Shown here one piece after another: positions 11,084-22,976 of a stretch of 64,000 nucleotides of DNA. Position numbers and translations under genes: made by a program. The notes beneath the pieces are model-generated. The model worked only from the letters and a program-made list of their open reading frames with translations, had not been told where the DNA came from and did no database searches. Origin of the DNA: Turritopsis dohrnii (Eukaryota > Cnidaria > Hydrozoa > Anthoathecata > Oceaniidae); contig BQMF02000470.1 of NCBI GenBank assembly GCA_027922465.2, positions 1 through 64,000 on the forward strand, given 5' to 3'. Every line of letters begins with the position of its first letter. Position 1 is the stretch's first letter.

Positions 11084-12734
11084 ACAAGGTATTGAAAAGA
11101 TTGCCAAAGCATCTTCTTGTACATCATAAGCTACCTCGGAATGCGGACTATTACAAACTACTAAAAGAAGCACAAATGCTTAACACCAGCATTTTTCCAG
11201 AGACAATTACAAAATCTCCTCGATCGTTATTCTCGAATGCCAAAAAACATTCTTCAACTACAGTAAAGATACCCACTACACCTAATTCATCAGAGCCAGT
11301 TACGAATTCTCCGCGATTGTTATTCTCAAAAGCCAATAAAGATTCTTCAACTACAAGAAAGATACCCAATATTATGAAAGTGACGATGTGGATCTGTTTT
11401 CGGAAAATGAGGATTTAAAAGACGCAGAATTGCCACGGGATGTGAAAGTTGTTTTGAATGACTTCGTAAGATACCTACAAAGCTCAGATGGTGGCAACAG
11501 AGTATCTTGCGTTCAACTCAGTGATGATGTAAAACGCATATATTTGGTTTTAAGCAAAAACCAACCTTTTTCAATGTTTTTCGATATCAAGCATTTCCGT
11601 GATAACTATTTAATGGAATATTGCAAATTTCGCAATAGTTAACCGGGAACCATAAAAAAGTACCTGTTATCTGTTGATATCTTTTGCGAATATCTCATTA
11701 CCGAAAAAGTTGGGACCAGGGATGTGTCTTCTGCCCAAATACTAGATTTGAAGTTAAAACTTAACGGATGGAAGAAAAGCTATCAAAAAATGGATCGGAA
11801 ACGGAAATGGGAGAGAGATATTGACGATTTTTCCATGTTGGTCACCCCGGAACAAGTCCAAGCATATGAAAAAAGTGATCATGCTGTTAAAGCGAAAGAT
11901 TTATTTTCGATACTTAAAAGGAGTAATGTCAATTTTACGCAAACACAGTATTGTCAGGTGAGAGACCATTTGTTTTCGGCGATCCATTTTGCTAATGGTC
12001 ATCGATCAGGAGTATCGGCAAACGTTTTGGTTTCGGAGTTTCATGCCGCCAGAAAAGTAGATGGTGTTTATGAAATTTTCGTTAAAAACCATAAGACCTC
12101 ACACGCATATGGTCCTGCCGCGATAACTTTAAATGAGGAGGAATATGGCTGGCTCAACATATTCGTCACGAAAGTTCGACCTCACATAAACTCGAACAGT
12201 CCAAACGTGTTTTTGTATTGGACTGGATCTTCTATGGATCCGGGTCAAATCAGTATTCACCAACTTTGGGTCAAGGGTGGAATATTTGAGAAGACTCCTG
12301 TGAAGAACTTCACCTGCAATATTGTAAGAAAATCAACAAGCACAGCCATAAGAGATAAAGGTCTAGGCTTTAATCAGGAAGTTGCAGACTTAATGGGACA
12401 CAGTTTGGAGACAGCAGAGTCGCATTATTTCATTAGAAGAAAGCAACAAACAGCAGCTAAAGGTGCCGAAATCGTTCGGAAATACTTTCGGACTGTTCCC
12501 GAACTTTCAACTGATTTTGTAGTCACCAAAGACTTGACTACCTCATCCCCAAAGCATTTGTGGACCATTAGTGACATCACTCAACTGAAGGGAATATTTT
12601 CCGAAGAAGTAGAAAGGAATCATGTGTCTATGGCAGATGTAAGAGAGAATGAACGCTCCAAGTTTTTCGGAACCAGTGAGAAACAGATATATGATAAAGT
12701 TAGAAGTTTGATGCGTTACTCTCCTAAGTGCAAA
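11084..12734 (+). pseudogene. Copy A: second C2H2 finger, tyrosine recombinase, SANT-like domain
   Basis: This matches copy B 35504-37279. It starts with the second finger (RLPKHLLVHHKL) and then a Ser/Thr/Pro-rich repeat with two units instead of copy B's three. The tyrosine recombinase follows, with core residues visible: Arg in NGHRSGVSAN (12003), Lys in KNHKTSHAYG, Arg in NIVRKSTSTAI, His in LMGHS and Tyr in SHYF (12426). Unlike copy B, the recombinase frame is open from 11724 through the nucleophile. It runs on through a SANT/Myb-like segment (WTISDITQLKGIF) to the donor GTAAGT at 12735. Damage: TAA at 11640-11642 where copy B has a leucine codon, and a deletion with frameshift near 11365. 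Confidence 0.82.
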
Positions 12735-13250
12735 GTAAGTCTTATCCTAGAATAGAGGTTTATAAGTCACATTTTATTTACCTGCTTAAGAGTATTGGTA
12801 TCCCCAAATTCTTCAAATGATCTTATTCTCAATTTCGTTCGTTCAAATGGTTTTTAATTGTCTCACAATTACCAATATCACCAAGACCAGTGTCTAGCTG
12901 CACAGCTACTTTAGTAAGTATGATGAATTGTTCCCCCGATATTGTGATCCGCTTACTTGTTTTGACATTTCCATATTTTCAGTAATGCAGCGCAGTGTTC
13001 TGTGCCATGAACAACATTCTGACTAATGATTCTTTCGTATAGACTTTTTTCCCGTAAAGAGATAGAGATATTGAAGAAAAAGTGCAAGGCAATTATTGAT
13101 GGTGGTCCGTTGAACGAACAAAGGATTCACACTGCATTAGATGGAGACTTGTCCCAGTATAGCTTTTCGCAGTTAAGGACGAGATTAGATTATGAACGAA
13201 AATTGAAAATGAAATAGTAGAAAGCAGGAGAGTAGAACAAGTCAATAAAA
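12735..13250 (+). pseudogene. Copy A: last intron and terminal exon
   Basis: The terminal exon matches copy B 37639-37848 from SRKEIEILKKKCK through QLRTRLDYERKLK to a TAG near 13216. A deletion of roughly 60 bases near 13043 removes the 3' splice site and the start of this exon present in copy B. A polyadenylation signal AATAAA follows at 13244-13249. The exon encodes a helical basic module resembling a second SANT/Myb-like domain. Confidence 0.7.
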
Positions 13251-13280
13251 TTTGGATTATGTTGTTAGACTTTGTTAGTT

Positions 13281-13309
13281 TGTTTTTTCTTTTTTTTTTT
13301 TTTTTTTTT
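13281..13309 (+). repeat. Poly(T) tract
   Basis: A nearly pure T run, much longer than the matching place in copy B (around 37915). A simple-sequence expansion. Confidence 0.85.
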
Positions 13310-13619
13310 GCGAAGTTGTAAATAGTGATTATAGGTTGACCTTGGATAGTTTCGATTCGTCTACATTTGAGTTGAACTGTGATTCATTAAACAACAAAAG
13401 AGTTTATTCAGTCACGTCTGAGTATCAGTAAATGAACTTCTGTTCCATTAAATTTCCTGGATAGATATTCTAACAAAAGCACGTTCTTTAGGAAAGACAC
13501 ACCCAACACGACACTCAACCACGTTTTGAAATACTATGAGAAGATTTTTATATTAGGTTGTATACAGTAGGACTATTGCTTGCTCTTCCAACAAGGTAGA
13601 AGTGTATGATTGTATTTTG

Positions 13620-15345
13620 TGTGTCAATTAAAGATGGTGAAGTTGAAACTGAACCTTCATTGTTAGATCATTATGCTAACAGAGGTAATTTAAAAGGATG
13701 TAACAAAAATATAGTTAAATCCAATTTTGTGCAATTTGTGTCAAAAGGAGGAAGTAAAAAAACGGAAAACTCCAGTAATTGTGAGTGAATTTCCATGCTT
13801 ATATGGTAATCTTAAGAGCCCACAGTATCCTGTATACTGTAAATACCAGCTATTAAAGTATGAGCCATGGAAAATCAATATAAGTGATGCTTGGGATAAC
13901 TTAGATGATGAAACTGATGATATGTTTTGTCAAAAGTGGAGTGACTTTCTCCAAAGTGATATAGGTCAGATTTTAGTTCCGAATTAGGGAGTTCAGCAAT
14001 GCTGAGATTTTTTATTGAAAGGATTGGAGTTGATGATTGTGAGTTTGAAGAACTTGATCAAGGGCCACGTGAAGAATGGATGCATTTTGCTGATTTGTGT
14101 AATAGTGTTATTGGTACTAGTATAACGTTAGAAAATAATGCTGAGTATTGGAACCCACATGCAGAGCAAGTTATACAGAAGAACAAATAGGTAATGTGCC
14201 ATCAAGGTTAGACAGGGAAAAAACTAAATTCTGTTGACATTGAAGACTCTTTTGAGCTAAATGTAAGTTCTTTAAATGAAGCACAGAGGAAAGCTTATGA
14301 CATCATATTTGATCATCATAGATGCTCTGATAAACAGTTGCTTATGATGATTACAGGCTTAGCAGGAAGTGGTAAAAGTTTTCTTATTAATAATATCAGA
14401 GCTTTACTGACAGAAAAATGTATTGTTACAGCTTACTTTGGTATTGCTACCTTTAATGTTAAAGGAAAGACATTACACTCTCTTTTAAGGCTTCCTATTA
14501 GAGGTAGAAACCTGCATGATTTGAAAGAGTGAAACAGTGTTGCTCAAGAAAGATTTTGCTCGGCACTTTATAGATTAAGAAATGGAGATTCATCAGAGAT
14601 TGATAGGCAAATGTTTCTTTCTAGAGCACCTGGTAGGATCACTAAAAATGTTGATGTGAAATCTTATGTTAAATTATCTTTTTCAAATGAGAAAGTAGCT
14701 AAAGATAACCATGAAGCACCTGTGAGTCTTGGTGCCCCTGTAGAACAGATCAATGCAAGACATATTAACCAAGCATCAACAAAATTAACTTCAGACGATA
14801 TGGGTGGACTTGAAAGCAAGGTATTTTTAGCTAAAGGAGCACGAGTAATGTTGACAAGAAATTTATGGACCAGTAGGGTTCTATGTAATGGTTCCATGGG
14901 TATAGTAAAAGATATTGTGTTTGAAGAGGAGGATATGCCTCCTAATTTGCCTATTGCAGTGATAGTGGAATTTGATTGTTATTCTGGACCAAGTATACTT
15001 GACAATGAGCCTTGTTGTGTTCCTATTGTTCCACTTACAAATATGTCTGATTTTCATGGTTCAGCTTATGAGGGACAACAGTTTCCACTTAGGTTATCTT
15101 GGGCTATTACAATCCATAAGTCTCAAGGACTCACATTAGATATAGCTTGGGTTGATTTGGGAAATTCAGAAACATTTATCGGTTTAGCATATGTTGCAAT
15201 CTCAAGAGCAAGAAAACTGGAAAATCTAATAATTGAACCAATAACATTAGAACGCTTACAGGATGTAAGGAACAAAAAGAATTATCAATTTCGTGTTGCT
15301 GAAGAGGAAAGGCTAGAACAATTAGCACTGGAAGCAATGACATGA
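13620..15345 (+). pseudogene. PIF1-family helicase relic, Helitron-like
   Basis: Fragments in several frames line up as one decayed polyprotein. The part before the helicase includes VSEFPCLYGNL and YCKYQLLKYEPWK, similar to the region preceding the helicase in Helitron-type proteins. Helicase motif I is GLAGSGKSF (14350). Motif Ia-like sequence is AYFGIATFNVKGKTLHSLL. After 14532 the segment that should carry the Walker B (DE) motif is gone, leaving only about 80 bases. The rest of the helicase is one open frame (14611-15345): PVEQINARHI, GARVMLTRNLW, LSWAITIHKSQGLTLD and LAYVAISRARKLENL. No Rep HUH domain is seen here. It starts right at the end of the copy A duplication. A Helitron origin is favoured; another PIF1-carrying element is possible. 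Confidence 0.72.
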
Positions 15346-15931
15346 TAAGTATAAATTTTGGTTAAGGGCTTGGTTAGTCAGCTAGCAATGGTAAATAAGT
15401 TTTGGTAATAAAATCAAACAATACTCCTATGTAAATAAATTTTTTATTCAAAGTAATTGTTAACCTATTGTAATTTATAAATTTTATTTCAAGATGTCAG
15501 CAGTGGACAATGGAACTTTTTTGAACAAATCACATCAATTCTGCTCAACTACAATTTCAATGTGATCACTAGACCTGTAACATGCGAGTTTTGCTTTTGT
15601 TTCATTATATTACACGCTTAAAAAATAATTGGTATTCTTATTAACTGTGCGACAATTTTGACCTTATTCAGTCATAACTTCTGCCATGTAAGGTTTTCCG
15701 AAGTGTTAAATAGATGTTATTTTTTCTAAAAAAAATTGGTCTGTTCTACAATTTGTATTTTCCTTTTTGTTATTTTCATTGCTATTGTTGTAACAATTTC
15801 TACTGGATTTAATGGGTTTTTCTCGGTCAAAAAAGTTATCGGAAATACCCTTGCCAAGGAATTTACACATTTTCGGATTCATTTCACGAACTCGAGAAAT
15901 CTAAACTTGTTTAATAGATATTTTATCTATT
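15346..15931. other. Unannotated AT-rich stretch
   Basis: 3' flank of the helicase relic. No gene, TIR or Helitron-type terminal hairpin was recognised. Confidence 0.4.
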
Positions 15932-16558
15932 CCCAGCGGGCACAAGGACATCGTAAAGACGTCGCAAAATGGTCGCGAAGTGGGAATCTCAAAAGACGTC
16001 CCAATCACATCTTCACTGAGACGTCTCGATAACATCCCAACGACATCGTTACGACGTCGCAGGATTATGAAATTTACTCTTTCAAAAACTGTAATAGGCC
16101 TCAGGCGGACCCGAACCGGAACCTCTGGTGTGCCAGCCGAACTCGCAACCGTTATGCCACCGCTGCTTGTTGTTAAGACGTTTAAAAACATTTACAATAA
16201 ATCATTCTACACAGACTGATTGCTTTTGAAAGTTTATAATTGCTTCGAAGATCGTTATTGAATCTGCACAGAGACGTCCCAGAAACGTCGTAAAATCATC
16301 CCTCACACGACCAATAAACAGAATTCGATACGAATGTAAATTCTGTATTAGTATGTTAGTGTTACTCGATTTATACCGTTTAATGTCTGCAGAATGAACT
16401 TTGAAAATTTTTGTCAGGTTGCTATTTGATCGTAAAAGGATCCCAATTGCAATGTCCCATTTTCAGACGTCCCTACGACGTCGCAAAATGATCTGAAAAG
16501 CAAACGACCATTTTACGATTAAGATGAGACGTCTCAAAGACGTCTTGTGCCCGCTGGG
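15932..16558. mobile_element. Non-autonomous DNA element with CCCAGCGGGCACAAG termini
   Basis: The left end CCCAGCGGGCACAAG is repeated inverted at the right end (CTTGTGCCCGCTGGG, 16544-16558). Inside are many copies of GACGTC or ACGTCG near both ends, as expected for transposase-binding subterminal repeats. No transposase is encoded. A tRNA-like segment lies inside at 16092-16166. The target duplication is not clear (only TT could match), so the superfamily is left open. Confidence 0.72.
16092..16166 (-). other. tRNA-like module inside the TIR element
   Basis: On the minus strand it has an A-box-like TGGCATAACGG and a B-box-like GGTTCGGGTCC with tRNA-like spacing, and CTGG/CCAG arms in between. 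It closely resembles 46799-46870. It is not a functional tRNA by eye because no proper acceptor stem is seen. Confidence 0.5.
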
Positions 16559-17524
16559 TTGTTATCCACGAAAGTGTGCAAGCAATCGACTTAATATCTC
16601 ATTTAACATTAATACTTGTAATTCAATGTAGCCAAGAAGAAGAGTACTGATACGCCTAAACATTCGCAACCAATAGTTAGTTCAATGAAAGTTCTTCGTT
16701 AGAACTGGTTAGATATTATTCTATTGATGTTCATAATGATTGCAGATTTGAAAAGTGGGTGTGATACTGAGAACTTTTACGGAGTTTATTATACATCGAA
16801 TAATAACAAAAATAAAACACTTTATATGTTTGGAATACAATGGAACAGCCCGTAAAGTAAGATGAAGGGATGATGAGAATAAATCTTTATAAATAGCATT
16901 TATGATTCAATGCAATTATTTATTGTGAGCAGATTATAACAGTATGAACCGAACAAGACTTTCCGTTGTTTTTCTAATGTTTGAATGTTGTGAATTTCAC
17001 TGATCCTTGTCATTTTCCACGATATTAGAGTTTCAAAAACATTAATTTTCAGTGAATTATGAAAAGGTCTATCCCACTGCACATTAAGACATTTCAATCT
17101 TTATGCTTTCATATATAAGACTGGCTTTGTCGAAATATTTAAAGTATACCACTTATCAGGCCCTAAATCAACCAAAAACATTTTTACAGAAATCCTAAAA
17201 TAATAAAATGTTTGGGCGGAAAACTTTCTTTTTTAATGTAAAGCTTGCTGTTTGTACAAATTGGAAAGCTTGAGCGCGGGTGCACTTTTAGCTAAAGCTA
17301 CATGCTAGTTATAAAAGTTTCACCTATTGAAAATTATTTGGTACTTGCTGTGATGTTGTCGAAGCTAATTGTGAAACACTTCCTGAAGTCTTCGAGCCAC
17401 ATGGCTTCTTTCTTCTCTTCTGAAATTCACATGAGTGTGACGTGTAACAGAGGTTTTTCATTTTTTTTAAACGTAGACTAAATTACTCTATATACACATC
17501 TTCTTGTAAAAACTTTCCATTTAG
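16559..17524. other. Unannotated stretch
   Basis: AT-rich; no convincing exon, RNA gene or repeat end recognised. Confidence 0.35.
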
Positions 17525-17617
17525 CAAAATGCAGCAAACCATGTGTTCATGGAATCTGTGCAGGACCAAATCGATGTGGATGTCTGTCTGGTTACCTAGG
17601 TGAAACGTGTTCTCAAG
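17525..17617 (+). CDS. Orphan EGF-like domain exon
   Basis: The segment between a TTAG acceptor and the donor GTAAAC reads as one EGF-like domain in phase 1 at both ends: AKCSKPCVHGICAGPNRCGC followed by LSGYLGETCSQ. Six cysteines in the C-x3-C-x4-C-x5-C-x-C-x8-C pattern and the GYxGxxC ending are classic. Symmetrical 1-1 phase is normal for EGF exons, which are shuffled easily. No neighbouring exon of an extracellular protein was found within several kb, so it is a lone exon of a gene with very long introns, or a relic. Confidence 0.6.
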
Positions 17618-20179
17618 GTAAACAATATATCGTATACAGTGAACATACGTTAGTACTTTAAAGCAATCTTAAGCTCCTCCCCCCTAGAGAAACCTAAAAA
17701 GTGGTACAATTACATCATTGTTTTTAACCTTGTATATATGAAACATGTAACATAGTAACATTTTATATGCACTGATGATGGTTTTATACCGAAAAACTTT
17801 TGCTTAATTTTAAACTTGTTGTTTGTTATTTTTCTTTATCTACTGGTGGAATTACATTCATGAGTTCGTTTGGATGAGGTAAGGGAAGAAACATGAAGAG
17901 ATACGATGAAACAATGTCCAAAGTGTTTGCAAATTTTTGCCTGCTTGTCATATTGCTGCATTTATTGCATTTATAGTTCCATTTTACTATTCGATTCTCT
18001 TGTTTTTAGCCTGGTAAGACTTGACCTTTATTATTAGACCTCGTATTTGTGGTAAGTATATCTAATTGTCTGACCAGTTTTTCAGCAACCTCTCAATCTC
18101 GTAAATTTTGATTTGAATAACAATAGCATTTCATAGATATGAATAAGTTTTTCATCCCAAACATTATTTCACAGGATTATTTTTCTCACTGATATAAAGT
18201 AACTAGTAACCCGGGTAAAAATTTTTACCAAACTTAACTTCGAAAACAATAGGTCAAATCCACCATTCCCGTGTACATACCCCGTGTGACGAAAAAATAA
18301 ATCATAGAATCGCAGCTCAAAAGTGTATCATGTTGTAGAGCTCGAAAAACTGATCAAAAAAGTGTATGGGATCGTTTTGCTACGACCAACCGTTACAGAG
18401 ATATCGTCGGTTAAAGATTTTGATGACGTCATAGCCGCAATACCAAAAATAATTTAGGCCCATATTTTGTGTCACCCCATCACCTGTATCTCGGACCCTA
18501 AAAAACGTCAGTTTTCCCTATTGGTTCTCGAGATATTTCCCCAAAAACGTCGCGTTCGATTAGGGATGCAATGCAATGATTCCCCGTGATAGATAAAAAA
18601 ATTGACGTCACGGCACTTGCTACTATATAATAATCGAAAAAAAACGCATGGCCTAACGAAAAATATGACCACGATTAAGAAGATTTTGACCTTAAAATTC
18701 AACAAAATTTATCACTCTCTAAAATAAAACTGTGACACACACTCGCTATTATATATAAGATTTGTTTTACTGTGTCACTATTGTTACATTATTGCGATAA
18801 CGTCATCAGATGTACCCCAGATGTACCCTAACATCATCGATAGAAACATAAAATCGCAAAACCTTCACATCACGGCTTTTACAATCACAGCTTGAGTAGT
18901 TTCCAGGTGGTCTGCTGTGGTACCTAATCTTGATAAAAGAAATCAACGAAATCTTGATTAAATCAAATGAGAAACACTTCACTTCTTTTCAGAATACTTT
19001 GCAATATGAAAACTATGTGAACAACTTTGCGGAGGTTCTCGATGAATCATACTTATACTCTACATTCGGTGGAACATGGCTACATAAAAAAAATGAATCC
19101 GCGAGACAAAATGTCTTCGAATCACACTCACATCTTGCTTCAATTTTAACTTTATAAGATAATATCATACTAGCCGCCAAGGCGGCGTCGCTCGCCGCCC
19201 ATGTCCACCTGCTCTGTATCACTGTATCAATAAACGCCAAATTTCCTTATAAACGGCTCGTACAACTTGTGTTCAACCAGAAGCAGATTCGAAGTCACAA
19301 CCTCTGGTAAAACCAATCTTTTATCAGTGTTACAATACACTCAAAACGTATAGAGAGAAAGCTTCAACTTTTTATTTACTTTTGTTTTAAAAAAGTTACG
19401 CGCTCTAGCATGGGTGCTATCAAACGTAAGGGGGGAAATGGTTTCTCTTCTTAAAAAGATCACACGGGAGGGGAGAAAAAAAGGCACGTGCTAAATGAAT
19501 AAAGTGAATAAAAAAAAAACGTTCGATCTGATTAAAATAGATTAAAAGAAATCGATTAAAACAAATTAAGACAACTATTATGACAAAAGCAAAAAAAAAT
19601 ATTTTGTATCATGATACTTTTTTTTTACCTATCGGTCTTTAAACATTTTGATTGCTCGAAAAAAAGTTTACCCGTCTCAGACTGTCAGGCAAGGATACGT
19701 TAGGATACACTGGTAAACCGCACATGCTGCCACGTTTTGCCACTGCTGCTTTATGTCCAAAACGTTTAATCAGTAAGTTTCTTTGTATTCAGTTAATGTA
19801 TTGTTTTCAAAGCCAAGTCAACGTGGAATATAAAACTAACAATAATAATAAAAACAAAACGTTATTCCTATTAGTTCATCAGCCAAAAAAAGTCACGTTC
19901 GATTGGGGGTTGGAATGTATTTGCTTCGAACTCACGTCGCACACACAAAAAAATAATAATAATTTCGCTCACAACTCAATCTACCATTTTGCGTGACTTA
20001 CAGACAAACAAACAAACAAATGGAGAATCGGCTATTAATATATAGACTAATAATAATAATAACAGTAATAATAACGGGTTGTATTTCAGTTCCAAGATTT
20101 ACAAATTGGCTATTATACTGAAATAGCGTATATTGTGCATGCGAAAAAGTGTGCTAAATTACATATAAACTCTCAATTG
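17618..20179. other. Unannotated repeat-rich stretch
   Basis: No gene was recognised. From 18180 to 18900 it contains GACGTCA/ACGTC motifs and a perfect 16-bp palindrome GGTAAAAATTTTTACC (18214-18229). A short GC-rich patch with GGCGG and CCGCC repeats lies at 19170-19200. A 75-codon frame at 18930-19157 has no recognisable domain. Confidence 0.35.
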
Positions 20180-22777
20180 TTTTTTTTTTTTTTTTTTTAA
20201 TATTATTTTATATTATTGCAGAGTCTTGGCCAGTGCTCTGTCCAGTAAATGTTTATGGGTAACTTTACAGAAGTTTTTGTAATTAACAGTTGTGCGACAA
20301 GACTGAGAGATCATTGAATGATTTCGAGGCTACATGATCAAACAAAGCAGGGTTTTTGCTATCGCAGTTGATGGTTAGTCTTTTAACATTCCTTGTTGGT
20401 CGTTGTGGCTCATTGATCTGCATTGGAATTAACTTCGGCCAGTCCTGGCAAATAATTGATTTCCATGCCAATTTTACGATGCTATGCTCAACGCGCTCTT
20501 CAATTGACAGCCAGTTCAGGGCAATAACTTCGGAGCGTCTTGCGTAACATCCCCTCACAAAGCTTGCTGTGGCGTTTTGGGCTCTTTGTAATTTGTTGAA
20601 TAGATATTTTGGTGCATTATGACAAGTGACTTAGCTAATTTTTTTCTAAGGTGAAATGGCAAGTATCTTTTGAGCATCGCCAGAGTTTTAAGTGTTGCAA
20701 TTGCTGAGGATGTTACTCTGTTGACATGCGAATTCCATTTTAAGTCTTTGCTAAAGATTATTCCTAAACGTTTGAAGGTTGATACTTGTTTGATGACGTT
20801 ACCATCTGATGATTTGATTTCATACGCGAACTGGTGTTTCTTTGCCATCTGTGTAGTAGAAAACAGCATAGTTTTCGTTTTATGCGGGTTTAATACCAGG
20901 TTTGTCTCTTTTGACCACATTTGAAGTTTGGCAATGTCGTTGTTTAATGCATTTGCGCATTCTTTAATTTGATTTGGTTTAGAGTGGCGGTATATGCTGG
21001 TGTCATCTGCATACTGAATGCATTTAGCAGACGTCTTGTTAGACATGTCGTGAACATAAATATTGAATAGCATAGGACCTAAGATACTACCTTGTGGTAC
21101 TCCATTAGTGACTGGTAGATGTCTTGAAGATAGTTCGTCGATTTGTACATATTGGTAATGATGAGATAGGCAGCTTGCCAGGATAAGCCTGATTTGATGA
21201 TGTCGCCTTTTATTTTAATACAAGTCGTAACAGTGCAGTGGCCTTTACGAAAACCAGATTGATTTGCTGATAGCCGGTCGTCGACATGCTTAATGATTTG
21301 TGTTATAATTAGCTTTTCATACACTTTGGAGAGGGTTGGAAGTATCGATATTGGTCTGTAGTCACTTGGTTCCTTTTGTTGGGATATTTTTGGTATGGGA
21401 CTGATTTTAGAGCTTTCCATTGTTTTGGGAATGTTGAATTGCTTATCAATGAGTTGATTAAGTGACATATTGGGCTTGTTATTTCATCAATGCAAAGCTT
21501 CAGATAGTAAGAAGGGATCTGATCAGGACCAGTTAAGCAATCATTACGAAGCCCTAGAATTGTTTTTCTAACATCATTGTAGCTGACTGTGGAGATTTGG
21601 AATGCGTTATATTGGACTGGAAGGCCGTTAATCAGGTCTTGTAGAAGACGTTCGGGTTTAGGTTGCGAATTTAAGAGTCTTTTAGCAGTGGTGTTGAAAT
21701 TCTCGTTAAGAACGTTTGGATATGAAGTAATACGCTGAGGGTTTGGATTTAGTATGCGGTGGATGGTATTCCAAACCTCTTTTGGGCGTTTGGATGATAA
21801 TGCCCTCTTGTAGAAGTTGGATTTGACAGTTTTTATGAGCATCTTAATTTTATTTCTAATGTTTCTGAACTTTTCCCAGTCAGCTGTATGTTGCGTCATG
21901 TGTGTTTGTTTGCGAAGTTGATCTGGTTGTCTTTGCATTTCTCTGATATTCAGATCTTTTAGCCAGGGTGCTGGTGGTCTTGTAATCTTTTGTTTGATGA
22001 GGGGCGCATGTTGGTTTAGACATGAGAGGAAGAGGTTGTTAAAGACATCCAGTTTTTCTTCAGGTGTTTCCATGGCATAAACTGGATTCAGTTTTTCTAT
22101 GTCGGCTACAAAAGATTGTTGGTCGAATTGTTTTATAGACCGAATATATTTATAACGTGTTTCAAACCTTGGCTTTTTGATGCTGCATATGATGTATGGC
22201 GCGTCGTGATCGCTAATTTCATCACATGGGAGAACATCTTGATGATGGATCTTATCAATGTTCGAGGAGATGTGTTCAATAAGTTTTGATCCTTTCCTTG
22301 TCGGTTTGCTGATGGGTTGCTTTAGGCCAAGATGGTCTAACGTTTCTTGGTATTTTTTCACAGCGGCATTTTCTTTATTTAGCAGATTAATGTTCGTGTC
22401 CCCTGTGATGATGATTGGACCTGTCCAAATCGTGTAGACGTATGATAGTAGTAAATCAAATTTTTGTGTCCAAGTCTGTTTATCAGTGAGTATTGAGCTT
22501 GGCTAGTAGAATACCGCGATCATTAAAGAATTACTCTTGTTTTTCACTTCCAACCACATATGCTCGATAGTATCATCCTTTTTGTTTATGTCAGATCTCA
22601 GCTTGTAGGAAAGTTCTTCTCGTATATACAAACCAACGCCACCTCCACGTTTGTGCAGTCTATTTTTGAATTCGAATTTGTAGCCTGGAATAGTTATGTA
22701 GCGAAGCAGAAGTGGATTGTTTTTCAACCAAGTTTCTGAAAGGGTAATGATGTCAAATTTGTATTTGGATAGCATTG
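20180..22777 (-). mobile_element. CR1/L2-like LINE, 3' part (reverse transcriptase side)
   Basis: Read on the minus strand, this is the 3' portion of a LINE. The poly(A) tail appears as T19 at 20180-20198. From the 5' side: endonuclease residues (MLSKYKFDIITLSETW at 22776 down, then RGGGVGLYIREE), SDH (in DEISDHDAPY) and a basic linker. The reverse transcriptase follows (TGPDQIPSYYLKLC, YRPISILPTLSKVYEKL, NQSGFRKGHC), then MLFNIYVHDM and QYADDTSIYRHS near 21010. The block that should carry the catalytic AFDTV motif is missing between about 21180 and 21240, and a frameshift follows, so it is dead. Its 5' continuation is at 25759-26138, beyond the nested Penelope-like element. Confidence 0.85.
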
Positions 22778-22880
22778 ATAACAAAACGACAATCCTTTGA
22801 CAAATCCATATATTGACTAGCTTTCGGAGGAGTCTTGTTATCTACTAAACTTCCTGACTGGTGTCTGTTGTGATTTATGG
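22778..22880. repeat. Left terminal repeats of the Penelope-like element
   Basis: A 57-bp block (22778-22834) whose inverted copy is at 25654-25710, followed by a 46-bp block (22835-22880) whose direct copy is at 25704-25749. By eye both pairs are identical. Confidence 0.9.
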
Positions 22881-22976
22881 TTCCGTTAACATGGCTTCGT
22901 CAACTAAAAGACGCAGGAAATCATCCGATACCGTAAGACGTCTTTAATAATATTTTTTACTCGTTCCTTCGTCACC

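Larger units (their letters stand above)
5150..13618 (+). repeat. Segmental duplication, partner of 32665-38241
   Basis: Exons, introns and 3' flank of copy A match copy B, interrupted only by the LINE, small indels and a poly(T) expansion at about 13281-13309. Homology ends in both copies after GATTGTATTTTGT. Copy A then continues with the helicase relic and copy B with unrelated sequence. Retained introns show DNA-level duplication, not retroposition. Confidence 0.9.

Noticed and set aside
16092..16166. A functional tRNA gene
   Set aside because: Boxes A and B are recognisable, but the acceptor stem does not pair and it lies inside a TIR element.
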